Shown piece after piece: positions 1 to 10,707 of a stretch of DNA of 64,000 nt (position 1 is the first letter of the stretch; each line of letters starts with the position of its first letter). The notes beneath the pieces were generated by a model, which saw only the letters and a list, made by a program, of their open reading frames with translations, made no database searches and was not told the DNA's origin. This DNA is from Cavenderia fasciculata (Eukaryota; Evosea; Eumycetozoa; Acytosteliales; Cavenderiaceae). The DNA is taken from positions 1,672,054 to 1,736,053 of the forward strand of contig NW_004457695.1 of the NCBI RefSeq assembly GCF_000203815.1. The letters are read 5' to 3'. A program made the position numbers and the translations under genes.

Positions 1-777
1 TTCATTATTATTGTCGATAGCAATCACCTTTTTACTCTCATGGAAAACTTTAAATGTTTTGACTGCCAACACTGAATAATCGATATTTGCCTTATCAGTG
101 ATAAGTTTGGTAACATTTTGGAATACCTTTTCTTCAACTGCATCATGATTATAATCTTCCAAATCCTCTTCATCTTCTTCTTCTCCATCAACTACTGGTT
201 TTGATTTCTTTGCCCATTTTGGCATTTTACTTTAATTGAGAAACAACAACAATATTAATACTTTACTTTTTATATAGTTTGAATATTACAATACATACGA
301 TAATGCCTTTTTTTGTAAAACAGTATTTTCATCATCATCATCCATCCAAGCAGCAGCGCTTGCTTTCTTGGTATTGTTTGATGATTCATTATTTTCTTCT
401 TCTTCTCCTTCATTCTTTACATTGTCTTTTTTGTTGTTGTTGTTGTTGTTGATGACTTGTGAACTAGTTTGATTATTAATCTTTACTTTTTTCTTTGTTG
501 GTTGTAATGCATTTTTCATTTCATCGTCTTCATCACTATCACTTTCACTATCTTGTTCCTCTTCATCTTCTTCAATACTATCCTCTTCTTCGTCTTCATC
601 TTCATCTTGTTCAATACTATTTTCTTCTTCTTCTTCTTCTTCAAAGCTGCTACTTTGTTCTTCTTCTTCCTCTTGTTGTTTTTTAGCAAGTATCTTTGCC
701 TTTGACTCTTCTACTACTGCAGCAGTTGCCTTTACATTCTTTCCATTTAAAGGTCTTTTCTTTTGTATGTTGTTCAT
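1..777 (-). CDS. Utp18-like SSU processome protein, N-terminal part (cut by window edge)
   Basis: Exon 1 is 299..777 and exon 2 is <1..229. The GT-AG intron 230..298 joins phase 2 to phase 1 and bridges 'KKALS' to 'KMPKWAKK'. The first 140 residues are Lys/Glu/Asp-rich low complexity, typical of nucleolar proteins. Next come a W-M-D-D-D-D-E motif (near residue 143) and a P-K-W-A motif, in the order used by the Utp18 N-terminus ('WVDEDDE' then 'PxWA') ahead of its WD40 repeats. Utp18 is a U3 snoRNP/SSU processome protein for 18S rRNA maturation. The propeller would lie outside the window. The seen part is intron phase and motifs; the Utp18 name is inference. The alternative is two separate small acidic proteins. 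Confidence 0.5.
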
Positions 778-866
778 CTTTACTCCTCGTTACGGTTTGA
801 TGTTTTGATACAAATTAGAGATACATGATACTCCTCATAACAATCACTCAATCAGACGACTCGTCT

Positions 867-2608
867 TTAGAAAAAAAAAAAAAAAAGAAAATAAAAAAAA
901 CGACAAAGTATACTTTTCGGAAGGTGACAAGGACTAGACTTGTCCATACTTTTATTATTATTACAAAATATTAAATTTACTAAAGCATCTTTTACATGAT
1001 TTGAATAAACCTTTCTAATGAATAAATTATCTTTTGGTATGTTATCGATATCTTCCAATTCAACTGCATATCTTGAATGAGGGTTGCCTTGTGGGTTCTT
1101 GGTCCACAGAGTTGTACGGTGTAGGTCGGCTGTGAATTTATGGTTGGGTGAAAGATGTTTAATCGATTGGAAGTAGATTTCATCGGGTATAAAACTAAAC
1201 TTGAGTGATAGTGTTCTCTCGATGCCAATGATATCGGATATCATAAAATGTGATAGTTGGTAGGTCAACATATGCCATTGTGTACCTTCACCTATATCCT
1301 TTCTATTAAAGAAAGAGTCTAATCCATCTACCCCACAATCATATATTTCAAATACATCGGTTTCATCATTAATCCAATGTACTGTCTTTGAATTCATATA
1401 TGCATGCTAAAACAATAAATAAATAAATAATAAATAATATTAATATTAAATGTTTAATTATTGTATGTTTGTTTGTTTGTTTGTTTTTACTTACAATATA
1501 TCTATAATATTGATGATAAGGTTTCTCTTCTAAATAATTCATATTTTGGTTTGAACATAACATTAATTCAAGTTGAGATAGAGGTGCTGTTGGGAAATCA
1601 TTTAAACTTAGATTAATGACATGTGACCATTGGTGTTGGTCTCCTCCTCCTCCTCCTAATTTCTTTCTTTCGTTGACCATATCAAACAATGATGTATAAG
1701 AAATTAATTCCATATAGACTAATGAAATATCTCCCCATTTACCTTTAATTCTATTCTCCAATACTTTGATATTATTAGTTGCAGAATTGTCATTATAATT
1801 ACCAACAAAATCTTTAATCTTTTCATAATCTTTATCTGATACTGATTTATCAACTAAAAAAAAAAAAGATATATTTCATCATTGTTAATTTAGATTTGTT
1901 TGTTTGTTTGTTTTGATTTAATTTGGTTTACATACCATGAATAATATAATAATGTTTAGTTGAATATAAAACCTTTAATAAATAATCGAGTGAATCCAAA
2001 TCTGGAGAATGAACAAAAATGGTGAATGCCAAAGGAAGTCTTTGATCAGCTGATGATGAACAATCAAATGGATAAAGATGATGTTGAGAATGTAATGGTT
2101 GTTGATTGGTTGGACCACCAGTATTAGTTATTTGGTTTTGATATTTTGGATGAACGATTCCATTCTTGTTTGTCGATAAAATGGAATTAAAGAATGTCAA
2201 ATCATTTGAATCCCAGGGTCCATACAAATCCATCAAGAAATGAATCTTTTCAGACAGAGATAGATTCATGTCATTTGATACCTTTAAATCTGACATTCCA
2301 ATGAGTTGTCTTTTCTTTGACCAACAACAATATTGCGATACGTCACCACCATTTTGTATATTGTAAGCTTGTGTACAATTGGATAGAGATTCATCTACAT
2401 GTTCACAATTATTACCAGAGTATGTGTATGGGCATGTACATTGTTCTTGAAATTGTGTTTTAATTCCACCATTTTGACATGCTGTTACAACTGCACCATT
2501 ATTATTATTATTATTGTGATTTTTTGATAGTACTCCTATTATACTACTACTACTAATAATAGCAATCGATACCAATACCAAAGAGACCAAGCTATTTTTG
2601 AATACCAT
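867..2608 (-). CDS. Secreted/Golgi EGF-like plus GT14 (core-2/I-branching family) glycosyltransferase
   Basis: Exons are 1936..2608, 1495..1853 and 867..1406, giving 523 aa. Residues 1-28 form a hydrophobic signal or signal anchor. An EGF-like module with six-cysteine spacing lies at about 44-69. The GT14 catalytic region starts near 190: the first splice restores 'YYIIHVDK', followed by 'W..ISLVYMEL', 'WSHVINLSLNDFP' and 'FIPDEIYFQSI', which match the core-2 beta-1,6-GlcNAc transferase / xylosyltransferase family. It should act in the secretory pathway, transferring a sugar from a UDP donor; the exact donor and acceptor cannot be read. The last ~10 residues are Phe-rich because the frame enters a poly-A tract (on +), so the true C-terminus may differ. 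Its start is 520 bp from the divergent JmjC gene. Confidence 0.75.
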
Positions 2609-3128
2609 TATTTAGTGAAGCTAATTACAATTTGTAATCCAAGGTATAGTTTGTTTGTAATTAACCAATCTTTAGTTTTAATTATTATCGATACTACAAC
2701 AACAACGACGATTTACAATTTGTAATGTTATTTACAATGAATGATTATACTTTTGACAATGACGGTCATAGGGTATGAAACAAGTCTGTCTGGAATGATG
2801 TTACCATAAAAGTTTTCGAATCTTCTTGTGTGTGTGTGCCCACTATCTAAATACCCCTCTCGAAGATTTTGTGAAACCATCTTTCTGTTTGTTGGTATCT
2901 ATCTAACCCCACCCACTGACTGGAGTGGTATACATTCTTATCTATTCTTCCTATCTATCTATCTATCTTCTATCTAGAAAAACTTTCTAGTACGCTAGTT
3001 AGGTAGATAGATATAATTATATCTATTATTCTGTATATCTCTAATAATTCACTTATTTGTTGTTTGAGGATTTTTTTAAAATGAAAAGCCCAAAGTGGGT
3101 GATTGGTTTAAATTATCTTTATTAGCTC
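2609..3128. other. Divergent intergenic/promoter region
   Basis: This 520 bp separates two divergent starts (GT14 gene to the left, JmjC gene to the right). It is AT-rich with short CTAT/AGAT runs near 2950-3010 and no ORF worth calling. It presumably holds both promoters; no specific site is identifiable. Confidence 0.5.
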
Positions 3129-4628
3129 ATGAGTGTCAAAGATAACAATAACAATAATAATAATAATAATGTGTTATCTACAATAATAGATATTAGTTTA
3201 AAATGTAGAAATAGATTGATTGGAATAACAGATGAAAAGAATGAACAAACTACTACTATGATTCTAGAGAACATTAAAGATGACCAACAATTCAATATCA
3301 TTGCAATACTAGAGTTATTAAATCAAGAGTTATTACCAACACTCGAGCATCAAACTAATACTACTACTACTACTAGTACTATTAAGCTAGACAGTAGAAT
3401 CGATAAACTGTATAGAGATGCATGCATTCATCTACAAAGGTTGATGTGGGATTACCTACACATTGGAAATTGGAAGGACGTCCCAATCATGTATCGTGAT
3501 CTCTATAGTTATTCATCAATCATATTAACTTTAATTGATGTATATAATAATAATCAAAATAATAATAATCAAAATAATAATAATCAATATAATAATAATA
3601 TTGATAATCAAAAAAAGGAGATTGTTAAATCATTAGACTATGCTCTACTAGTTGGTGGTAGATTATTTCATCAATATATTATTGATTTGATTGATTTAAT
3701 ATCTTCATCCTCTTCATTGTCCTCATCATCATCTTCAAATAATATTAATATTAATAATAATAATATAGATAATAATAATAATGGCGTTGAATTTAAATTG
3801 GAAAAAGAAATGGTAAAAGAAAAGATGGTAGAGAGAATTAGATTACCATCATTACAATCATTTAAAAAGGATTTTATGGAGTTGGATAGACCGGTGGTTA
3901 TAACAGATGCAATGACTGCTTGGCCAGCATGTACGACACGACATTGGAGTGATTTGGATTACCTTAAAAAGGTGGCTGGATTTAGAACGGTTCCTATTGA
4001 AATTGGAAGAACCTATTTGGATCAAGATTGGTCTCAAAAATTAATTACACTTGATCAATTCATCAATCAATATATATTAAATCAAAATAGTGATAATAAT
4101 AGTAAAAGTATTGGATATTTAGCACAAACACAATTATTTGATCAAATACCAATACTTCAAAATGATATTATTATACCAGATTATTGTACACTTTCAACAA
4201 ATAATAATAATAATACAAATAATAATAGTAATAATGTTAATAATAATAATAATATAGAGGAACAAATATTTATGGTAAATGCCTGGTTTGGACCAAAGTA
4301 TACAACAACACCATTACATTATGACCCATACCATAATTTACTTTGTCAGGTGGTTGGTAGAAAGTTTATTAGATTGTATGGCCATGATCAATCTGATAAA
4401 TTGTATGCACACGATCCTGTCAGCGGACAGGAATCATCAATGCTTAAAAATACTAGTCGCGTCGATATTGAATCACCCGATTTCGATAAATATCCCCTTT
4501 TCAAACAAGCATCAACCTACCTAGACATTATATTAGAAGAAGGTGAAATGTTGTATATTCCTCCAAGATGTTGGCATTTTGTTAAATCATTGTCTACTTC
4601 ATTCTCTGTTAGTTTCTGGTGGAATTGA
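3129..4628 (+). CDS. kdm8: JmjC-domain oxygenase of the KDM8/JMJD5 type
   Basis: Single exon, 499 aa. The N-terminal half is helical with Asn/Ser runs. The JmjC part begins near residue 245 with 'DRPVVITDAMTAWPA'. The core 'NAWFGP..TTTPLHYDPYHNLLCQVVGRKFIRLY' carries the Fe(II) ligands H397 and D399, and H483 in 'RCWHFVKSL' is the third ligand. The terminal 'SFSVSFWW' is the family hallmark. JMJD5/KDM8 proteins are nuclear 2-oxoglutarate oxygenases reported to act as arginyl hydroxylases or histone-tail processors; substrate here is unknown. It is about 80 residues longer than the human protein because of homopolymer inserts. The start was chosen as the first ATG of the open frame. Confidence 0.9.
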   Translation: MSVKDNNNNNNNNNVLSTIIDISLKCRNRLIGITDEKNEQTTTMILENIKDDQQFNIIAILELLNQELLPTLEHQTNTTTTTSTIKLDSRIDKLYRDACIHLQRLMWDYLHIGNWKDVPIMYRDLYSYSSIILTLIDVYNNNQNNNNQNNNNQYNNNIDNQKKEIVKSLDYALLVGGRLFHQYIIDLIDLISSSSSLSSSSSSNNININNNNIDNNNNGVEFKLEKEMVKEKMVERIRLPSLQSFKKDFMELDRPVVITDAMTAWPACTTRHWSDLDYLKKVAGFRTVPIEIGRTYLDQDWSQKLITLDQFINQYILNQNSDNNSKSIGYLAQTQLFDQIPILQNDIIIPDYCTLSTNNNNNTNNNSNNVNNNNNIEEQIFMVNAWFGPKYTTTPLHYDPYHNLLCQVVGRKFIRLYGHDQSDKLYAHDPVSGQESSMLKNTSRVDIESPDFDKYPLFKQASTYLDIILEEGEMLYIPPRCWHFVKSLSTSFSVSFWWN

Positions 4629-4871
4629 AATAAACTCCAAGAAGAAAAGTGTATCCCTAGTAGCAAGTACAATAATATATTTATATATATATATATATAT
4701 ATTATCAAAAGATTTATAAATCTTTAATTCTAATACCTATTATTTCTTTTTTTTTAATCTTCAAAAGATAAAAATAGAATATTGCTTAGAACTCAAAAAA
4801 AAAAATGCTTATCATCATATAGTAGTAAATATTTATTTATTTAGAGTTTATTTATTTTCAAAACTTAAAAG

Positions 4872-7290
4872 ATGAATATTCTTGATTCTAAAAGAAAAGA
4901 TAATCTTTTTAAAAGTTTATTACAATCTATTTACTTAAGAAAAAAGATATTCAAACATGTTGAAGAGATTCATCGCTTACTACTTGGACAAGATGGATAC
5001 TTAAAATCACAATATGCTCGCAAATCACATCAAATGATTACATTAAAGGAATTTATCATAATGAATCGATTGGATTTATTTATTAAACATTTTGATACTG
5101 TTTATCCATTAATGATGGATCCATTAATGTTAAATGATAAAGATAAAGATATTCGTTTTAGTTTCGAGGTAAATAAATTTAGAAAAAAAATTGATTACTT
5201 TATTATATTTTCAATCTTACTAAAGTTTCTTTTCTTTTTTTAATATAGAACAAAAGATTTAATTTTTTAATTAATACTATTTTTGAATATGATAATTCAA
5301 CAATATTTGATTATTTATTGAAAAAATTTGGAAGAATCAATCATTCTACTCTTGAATCTTTTTTATCAAAAAGAATTCGTCATTTACCGAGAATCTCAAG
5401 AGTTTTAATAAGAGATGGATATCATTTGGTTCACAAGAATCTGGAAGATTTAAGAAACCCTCCAACCTTGATTGGATCAATCATTGATAGTGCAATCATA
5501 AATGGTGACTTTTTAATGATCGATCAATTATGCAATGATTGTATTGACTCGAAAAAAGGTAGTAGTAGTACCAACAACCATCCTTTGAAAAAAGTCGTCA
5601 ACCAAATTAATTTGATCAAAAAACTAGACAAAGAAACAAAAAAAGACAGTCTTTCAAAATATCAAGTAATATTTGATATTGCCAAAAGATTACTAGAATG
5701 TGGTGTAGATATTAGAGTTGGTATTTTTTCTAGTGTTATGGATCATGATTGGGAAAATGAAAAACTTGGTAACCAAGAAATTTTAAAATGGATAAAAGAT
5801 AGTTTCAATGACAAAAAAGAGTTTGAAGATTTGCTGGATAGTCAATTTTCAGATATTGAACTCTTTGCTTCAACAAAGACTCTAGAGCTGATTGAATTCC
5901 AAATGCCACCACGCATACTCAACGTCACTCACCATTTGGCGACATTGGCCGCCCAATATGGAAATCTAGATTTTCTTTCATATGTCTCCCATCGTCTCAA
6001 AGATTACAATTATCTTTTCAAAAATCCTCAACTTGAAATGCATTGACTAGTGGCCATTTGCAATGTGTCATCTTGTTGAGTGACATTTTACTTGGCGTCG
6101 ATAAATGTTGGTTGCAAACCATCACAAAAGAGATAGATCCATCGATCATGTCATTGGATCTAGTCAAAAGATTATTTGAGAATCCAAATATTACTTTTGA
6201 CCTTCATTTCATCGTTTTGTTGGCAATTGAATCAAATCAACCAGAAATATTAGAACTCGTTTTAGGCAAATTCAAATTAAAAAACCTAGTCAATTCCACC
6301 CACATAAAAAGAGCACTAATGGTCAGCAACCCAGGAATTATTCGTTTAATGTTGGACTATTACCCTATTCGTTGGGATGGATGGATTCCCCCTATTTCTA
6401 GATTCAGTTTCATTTACTACGAACCACTTTTGGCTTTCTATTCAAATGGTCATTCCATCATTTTTGATTCAATGTCCATTTTTTCAACTTATTTGACAAA
6501 CCCTGAAAAAGAAAAAATAGTACCAATGTCAATAGATGTCGTTAGATTGATGATCAACCATAATACAAAAGTGGAACCTTGGATGATATTGTCATGTGGA
6601 ATTGGATTACAGAAACCGATAAATGAATCAGACCTATCATTCATTTCAACAACCGCAGTTCCATTAGTCAAAGGTCTTGGTGGTTATGAACGTTCATTTA
6701 CCTATTATGTAATTGAAGAGGTTTTAATCAATGCAACCAAGAATGGAGATATGAAATTGCTTAAATGTCTATCAAATTATATTTGGAGTTTTGAAGCAAG
6801 AATATTCCAAACTGCAGTAAGAGAAAAACAATTTAAAATTGCTTATTATTTTGGTCAACTATTCTCTAATGTGTACCCTCATTCAATCAACAGATATTGT
6901 ATTCAATTTATCTTGGTCTCATTTTATGATATTGAAAATGATGATGATTTTGATTTACTCTGGAATCTTTTCAAACCTCTTACAACCAACTCGAAAATGG
7001 TCACTGAAATGCTTGTTTCCTCTACAAATTATGTTTTACAAAACCTACATCATATCTCCAATACAATTGATAGAATCATTCAATGTTATACTAGATTTTA
7101 CAATGGTCCAGAAAAGGAGCAATACCAAATGGAACCACTACGATTGGATATATCTACATATTGGGAAACATATAACCTCTACTATCTATTCTCGAAATAT
7201 AGAAATAATCCTATCATCCATTTAGATCACTTCCAATTTGAATACTATTTTAATGGTATGACCGATTGTGGTTTAATTCCTTATGAATAA
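4872..7290 (+). pseudogene. Dictyostelid ankyrin-like repeat family protein with an apparent frameshift
   Basis: Exon 1 is 4872..5168 and exon 2 starts at 5249 (in-phase GT-AG intron). The N-terminus (LFKSLLQSIYLRKKIFKHV) and alternating helical repeats ('A..NGDF..ID.LC', 'AAQYGNLDFLSYV', 'TSGHLQCVILL') match the large dictyostelid family of divergent ankyrin/F-box-like proteins. The reading frame breaks near 6040-6043: one more base would turn 'LEMH-stop' into 'LEMALTSGHLQCVILL', continuing in frame to 7290. Because both halves keep perfect repeat structure, this is either a very young pseudogene or a sequencing error. Intact length would be about 780 aa. No catalytic domain is visible; a protein-interaction role is only inferred. 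Confidence 0.65.
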
Positions 7291-7949
7291 TAATCATCGA
7301 TCATCAATCACAATTATAAATAAATAAATAAATAATTTGCTCCCAAGATTCTAAATTGAAGGTGTTGATCTTTGACGTCATTACATGTTCATTCTCTCGC
7401 TCTCTCTTTCTTTGCCTACTCCTCTTTTTTTGAAAAGTCAACACACTCTATGTATTCTATTCCTTTATAGAGGGGGCCAAAGATTGAACTACTACTTGCT
7501 TGTTTATCTGAACTGCTGCTATACCTTCTTTTTGCCATCTCTTTTGAAAAATATCTTGAATGTTTGGACTTGTGATTTCAATACCTTGTCTATACCTATA
7601 AATTATTTGTAATATTCCCTTAGGGTCTAGAGATAGATAGACACATCATCAAGAAGGTCGCTGTATACATCACTTGGGGGTAAAAGAAATCAGAGAATGA
7701 AGTGTCGACTCGACCTCTTGCAAAACAAATAATTCCCAAATTATATTTTAAATAATATAATTTAATTTGATTTTTTCAACAACAGTGTGATTTAAATAGT
7801 ATCAATTCTATATTGTTTTACACCACAACTCACTATACTATTCAACTTTTAATTACAAAAGTAAATATATATAGTATTAATCAACAACAACAACATCAAG
7901 TTATCACTTCCCCTCAAATCTTTAACAAACAAAGTATATTTATAAAACA
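7291..7949. other. Intergenic/promoter region upstream of cystatin gene
   Basis: This 660 bp stretch has pyrimidine-rich and AT-rich tracts and no convincing coding frame. The last ~100 bp form the likely promoter and 5' UTR of the cystatin gene. I see nothing else in it. Confidence 0.4.
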
Positions 7950-8354
7950 ATGGTTATCCCAGGAGGTCTTCACAATGTCAAGCCAGCCGATGCTGAAGTA
8001 GTCAGTGTTGTCAAACAAGTCAAACCATTACTCGAAGCTAGACTTGGTCAATCATTGGATATTCTTGAACCAATTTCATATTGTACTCAAGTATGTATAC
8101 AAACAAACTCAAGTCCCATCCATCATTCTTTTAAATTGATTTCCTGAAACTAATCATTCCCTCTTTTTCTTTCTATTTTATTTATTTTTTCTTTTTAGAC
8201 TGTTGCTGGAACCAACTATTTTGTAAAGGTTAAAATTCCAGAAGGATATGCTCATCTCAGACTCTACAAGGGTTTCGATCAAAAGGTATCTGTTGCTGGA
8301 GTTCAAATGAACAAGACTCTTGATGCTCCAATTGATTACTTTGACCAAAACTAA
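7950..8354 (+). CDS. Stefin-type cystatin (cysteine protease inhibitor)
   Basis: Exons are 7950..8090 and 8199..8354, giving 98 aa, the usual length of cytosolic stefins. All three papain-binding elements are present: the N-terminal glycines in 'MVIPGGLHNVKPA', the first hairpin loop 'QTVAG' (stefin consensus QVVAG, formed exactly at the splice junction), and the C-terminal 'LDAPIDYF' strand. 'VKPLLEARLG' matches the stefin helix and 'GTNYFVKVKI' the first long strand. There is no signal peptide, so it should act in the cytosol against leaked lysosomal cathepsin-like proteases. D. discoideum has comparable small cystatins (cpi genes). Confidence 0.92.
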
Positions 8355-8577
8355 TTAAATTTAATTAGTAATAAATATATATTATTCAATAAACATATAA
8401 AAATCATCTTAATAATAATAATAGAACAATCTACTGCTACTATGGAGTTTAACTGATTTAGATTAGATTAGATTCTCTAGATTCTTCAAAGATCTTTAAA
8501 TATTTAAAAATGTTCCAAAAAATAATAATAATAATTAAATTCCAAACTTGTCTAAGACTCAAATCATAGTTTTTAAA

Positions 8578-8897
8578 AATACTCAGATAATAATGATAGT
8601 AATAATAATACTCAATTTATCTATGAACGACCAAGTATTAAAACAACTTGCTACGAACAAGAATTTTCAGAGTTGACAGATTCCCAGAAAACATACTTTA
8701 TCATACAGATAAACCAATCACCTCTACTCTCATCACTCAACGATGTGGCAAAGATGGGCATTCCAATTAAAACCATCCTTGACATGATCTTTATCCCAAT
8801 CGAAGATGCAAAAGTTTGGTACAAAGACTCCATTAAAAGAACAAATGATTGGCTTGATGCGTTGGCTCGGTTAGACTATCAAGTTTCGAATAATTAA
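8578..8897 (+). CDS. Small orphan coding region, 5' end unresolved
   Basis: The frame is open from 8578 to the stop at 8895-8897 (about 105 aa) and looks coding, with an Asn-rich start, then 'QFIYERPSIK', 'DSQKTYFIIQINQSPLLSSL' and a helical 'DAKVWYKDSIKRTNDWLDAL' end. No in-frame ATG lies at a sensible start; 8673 opens with TTG and the only Met is internal. A first exon upstream of 8578 spliced at the AG at 8585-8586 is possible, but no clear donor of normal intron length is visible. No family recognised. Confidence 0.35.
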
Positions 8898-8999
8898 TAA
8901 TAAACTATATCAATAGATAGATAGATAGATAGAAAATGTGACAAACCAATAGTCATAAAGAAACAATTTCCTTAAAAAAAAGAATTTGGGAAATAGGAC

Positions 9000-9054
9000 A
9001 GATCACTAGGGTTTTTTTCATGAGGAATAAATTGTTGATTGTTGGAAGTGATCT
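9000..9054 (-). ncRNA. Class I-like short non-coding RNA (copy 1)
   Basis: About 55 nt read on the minus strand. The ends AGATCAC (9054-9048) and GTGATCT (9006-9000) can pair as a perfect 7-bp terminal stem. The 5' stem is followed by TTCCAACAATCAACAA. Copy 2 on the other strand has the same layout and related sequence but compensating stem changes. A DUSE-type box (ATTCCCATAA, minus strand, 9123-9114) ends 60 nt before the RNA start. Dictyostelid class I RNAs are 42-65 nt, have short terminal stems and DUSE promoters about 60 nt upstream. The canonical internal CCTTACAGCAA motif is only partly matched. Homology, stem and spacing are seen; class membership is inference. Confidence 0.6.
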
Positions 9055-9113
9055 TGAGAATAATTTAATATATCTATTTAGATATCACCTGTTGTTTGAT
9101 ACTGAATATAGGT

Positions 9114-9123
9114 TTATGGGAAT
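9114..9123 (-). promoter_or_regulatory. DUSE-type ncRNA promoter element for copy 1
   Basis: ATTCCCATAA on the minus strand fits the Dictyostelium upstream sequence element, (A/T)CCCA(T/C)AA apart from the extra T/T context, and lies 60 nt upstream of the predicted RNA start. The purine-side GGGTGTGG next to it (9125-9132) reads CCACACCC on the transcribed strand. Confidence 0.55.
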
Positions 9124-9183
9124 TGGGTGTGGAGAAATTAAAATAAAGAGATAGTTTTAAACATTATAAATCTTTTTTCTGAT

Positions 9184-9192
9184 TTCCCATAA
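9184..9192 (+). promoter_or_regulatory. DUSE-type ncRNA promoter element for copy 2
   Basis: TTCCCATAA on the plus strand fits the DUSE consensus and lies 63 nt upstream of the predicted 5' end of copy 2. With the oppositely oriented box at 9114-9123 it makes a compact divergent promoter, the boxes being 60 bp apart. Confidence 0.55.
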
Positions 9193-9254
9193 TTCATGTT
9201 TAAATATTATCAAGTGGAATGAATATATCATGATCATGGATGATATCATTCTCA

Positions 9255-9311
9255 AGATACCCTTCCTACAAATCAAACAAATTATCATAAGACAATCAAA
9301 CCTAGGGATCT
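9255..9311 (+). ncRNA. Class I-like short non-coding RNA (copy 2)
   Basis: About 57 nt. The 5' AGATACCC and 3' GGGATCT segments pair as a 7-bp stem with one bulged A. The following TTCCTACAAATCAAACAA parallels copy 1 almost base for base, and both end their loops with AACC(C)TA. Stem positions that differ between the copies (CAC/GTG versus CCC/GGG) stay paired, which argues for an RNA product rather than chance. The DUSE lies 63 nt upstream. Confidence 0.6.
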
Positions 9312-9530
9312 GTTTTATATTTATATAAATATTATGTTTTGTTTGTTTTAAATATAAATATTTATTTATTTATTTATTTATTAATTGATAATATAGGATT
9401 GTTAAAAATAGAGTATTGATCTTTTTGAATCCATAAATGAGAGGATTCATTTGAGATAAAGATTACTCGGTCTAGACCAAGAGAACGGTAGACAACCATG
9501 AGTAATTTGAGTCTTGAACTTTAGTTCAAA

Positions 9531-9728
9531 CTAGGCGCCCCTAATTTGATACACCATCGGATGGTATGAGTAGAAACCATACCTATCGTATCGATTGACA
9601 GACACAGGACCATTGTGATAAATAGTTTGTGTGTGATAGACATGACATTGGGTGTTGTTGTTGTTGTTGTAATTGACGAGAGATTCATCAATTTGGGATT
9701 TGGAAAGGGTAGGTTTGTTTTTTACCAA
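9531..9728 (-). other. Unexplained open frame, protein-like, no ATG
   Basis: About 65 codons open on the minus strand, beginning at TTG with a stop just upstream, including a five-Asn run and Tyr/His-rich text near the end. It sits directly downstream of the cyclic-nucleotide-binding-like gene (whose stop is at 9845) but I find no splice route joining them. It could be a relic exon or chance. Confidence 0.2.
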
Positions 9729-9844
9729 TCAACATACATGCATACATGTTATGTTATGTTTGGTAAATAATAAATAGGAGAAGGGGGTAGGAGGTAGTAG
9801 TGATAAATGACAAAGGGAAGGAAACAAAAATAAGGTAAGGAATA

Positions 9845-10707
9845 TTAATCCCAATCTTTGAAAATAGCCAAAACACCTCTAAATTTAATCTATAAAAGGG
9901 AAAGAGAAAGAGAGTAAGCTTTTGTTGTTTGATATTATTCTTTTTGTTTTTTTTTTTACATACCAATTCAACAGGTGTGTCAGCAATAAAACAATGATTA
10001 GAGTTGTGTTGACAAGTTAGATAATCACCAGACGAATATTTAAGACATGATAATGGTGTTTGATGACTAGTCTTGTCGATTGTTGTTGTTGTTGTCGTCG
10101 TCGAAAATGACAAACTTGTTTGATTCTTTCCTTTTTTGTAGTTTGACTGTTTGTTGCTGCTGCTGCTGTGAGTCTCGACTTGACAATGATCATCTGACTT
10201 TAATAAAGTCTCTGATAAATCATCATCCTGATTGTTGTCACAGTCGCCACCATCATCATCGTCTGATCTCTTTCTCTTTCCAAGGTGAACATCTTGATCA
10301 CTCTTTTCACCACCTTTGATGACATCATTAATGTCTCCATTGTCATCAGTTTCATCGTCACTGCTACTACAAACTTTTTGGTCTTCGTCGTTGTTACCAC
10401 TATCATCGTCGCCATCATTGTGATTACTCAATGAACCATCCAATATAAAGTATAAATCATTTGATTGATCGATTCTGATGAGTGTACCAGGTTGAACATG
10501 TACCTTTGATGCACATGACAGTATCTGTGATGCTTGTGATATTCTACAATTTCTAAATGGTAGTGCATCTATATTACTAACAATTGTCAATACTTGAATC
10601 GATTCCTTTCTATCCATTATATGATTATTAATATCTAATGATGAAGCTGAAGATGAAGAAGATGAAGAACAACTATTATTTTGTGATAAAAGAGTTGTAC
10701 GTGGCAT
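9845..10707 (-). CDS. Degenerate cyclic-nucleotide-binding-like protein with acidic insert
   Basis: Exon 1 is 9964..10707 and exon 2 is 9845..9889, giving 262 aa. The second exon adds only 'IKFRGVLAIFKDWD' and a stop; the in-phase intron 9890..9963 is well formed. 'PGTLIRIDQSNDLYFILDGSL' (about 80-100) followed near the C-terminus by 'YSSGDYL', 'FIADTPVELIKF' recalls a cyclic-nucleotide-binding roll (GD.LI...G.....YFI..G.. / L..GD...... A....VELI.F). About 130 residues of Asp/Ser/Asn-rich sequence interrupt it where the phosphate-binding cassette should be, so ligand binding is doubtful. The fold call is inference from motif order only. Confidence 0.5.

Noticed and set aside
9461-9506. ATTACTC...GAGTAAT 7-bp stem with an internal GGTCTAGACC palindrome
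   Set aside because: Looks like a third ncRNA, but no DUSE lies 55-70 nt from either end and no sequence is shared with the pair at 9000-9311.
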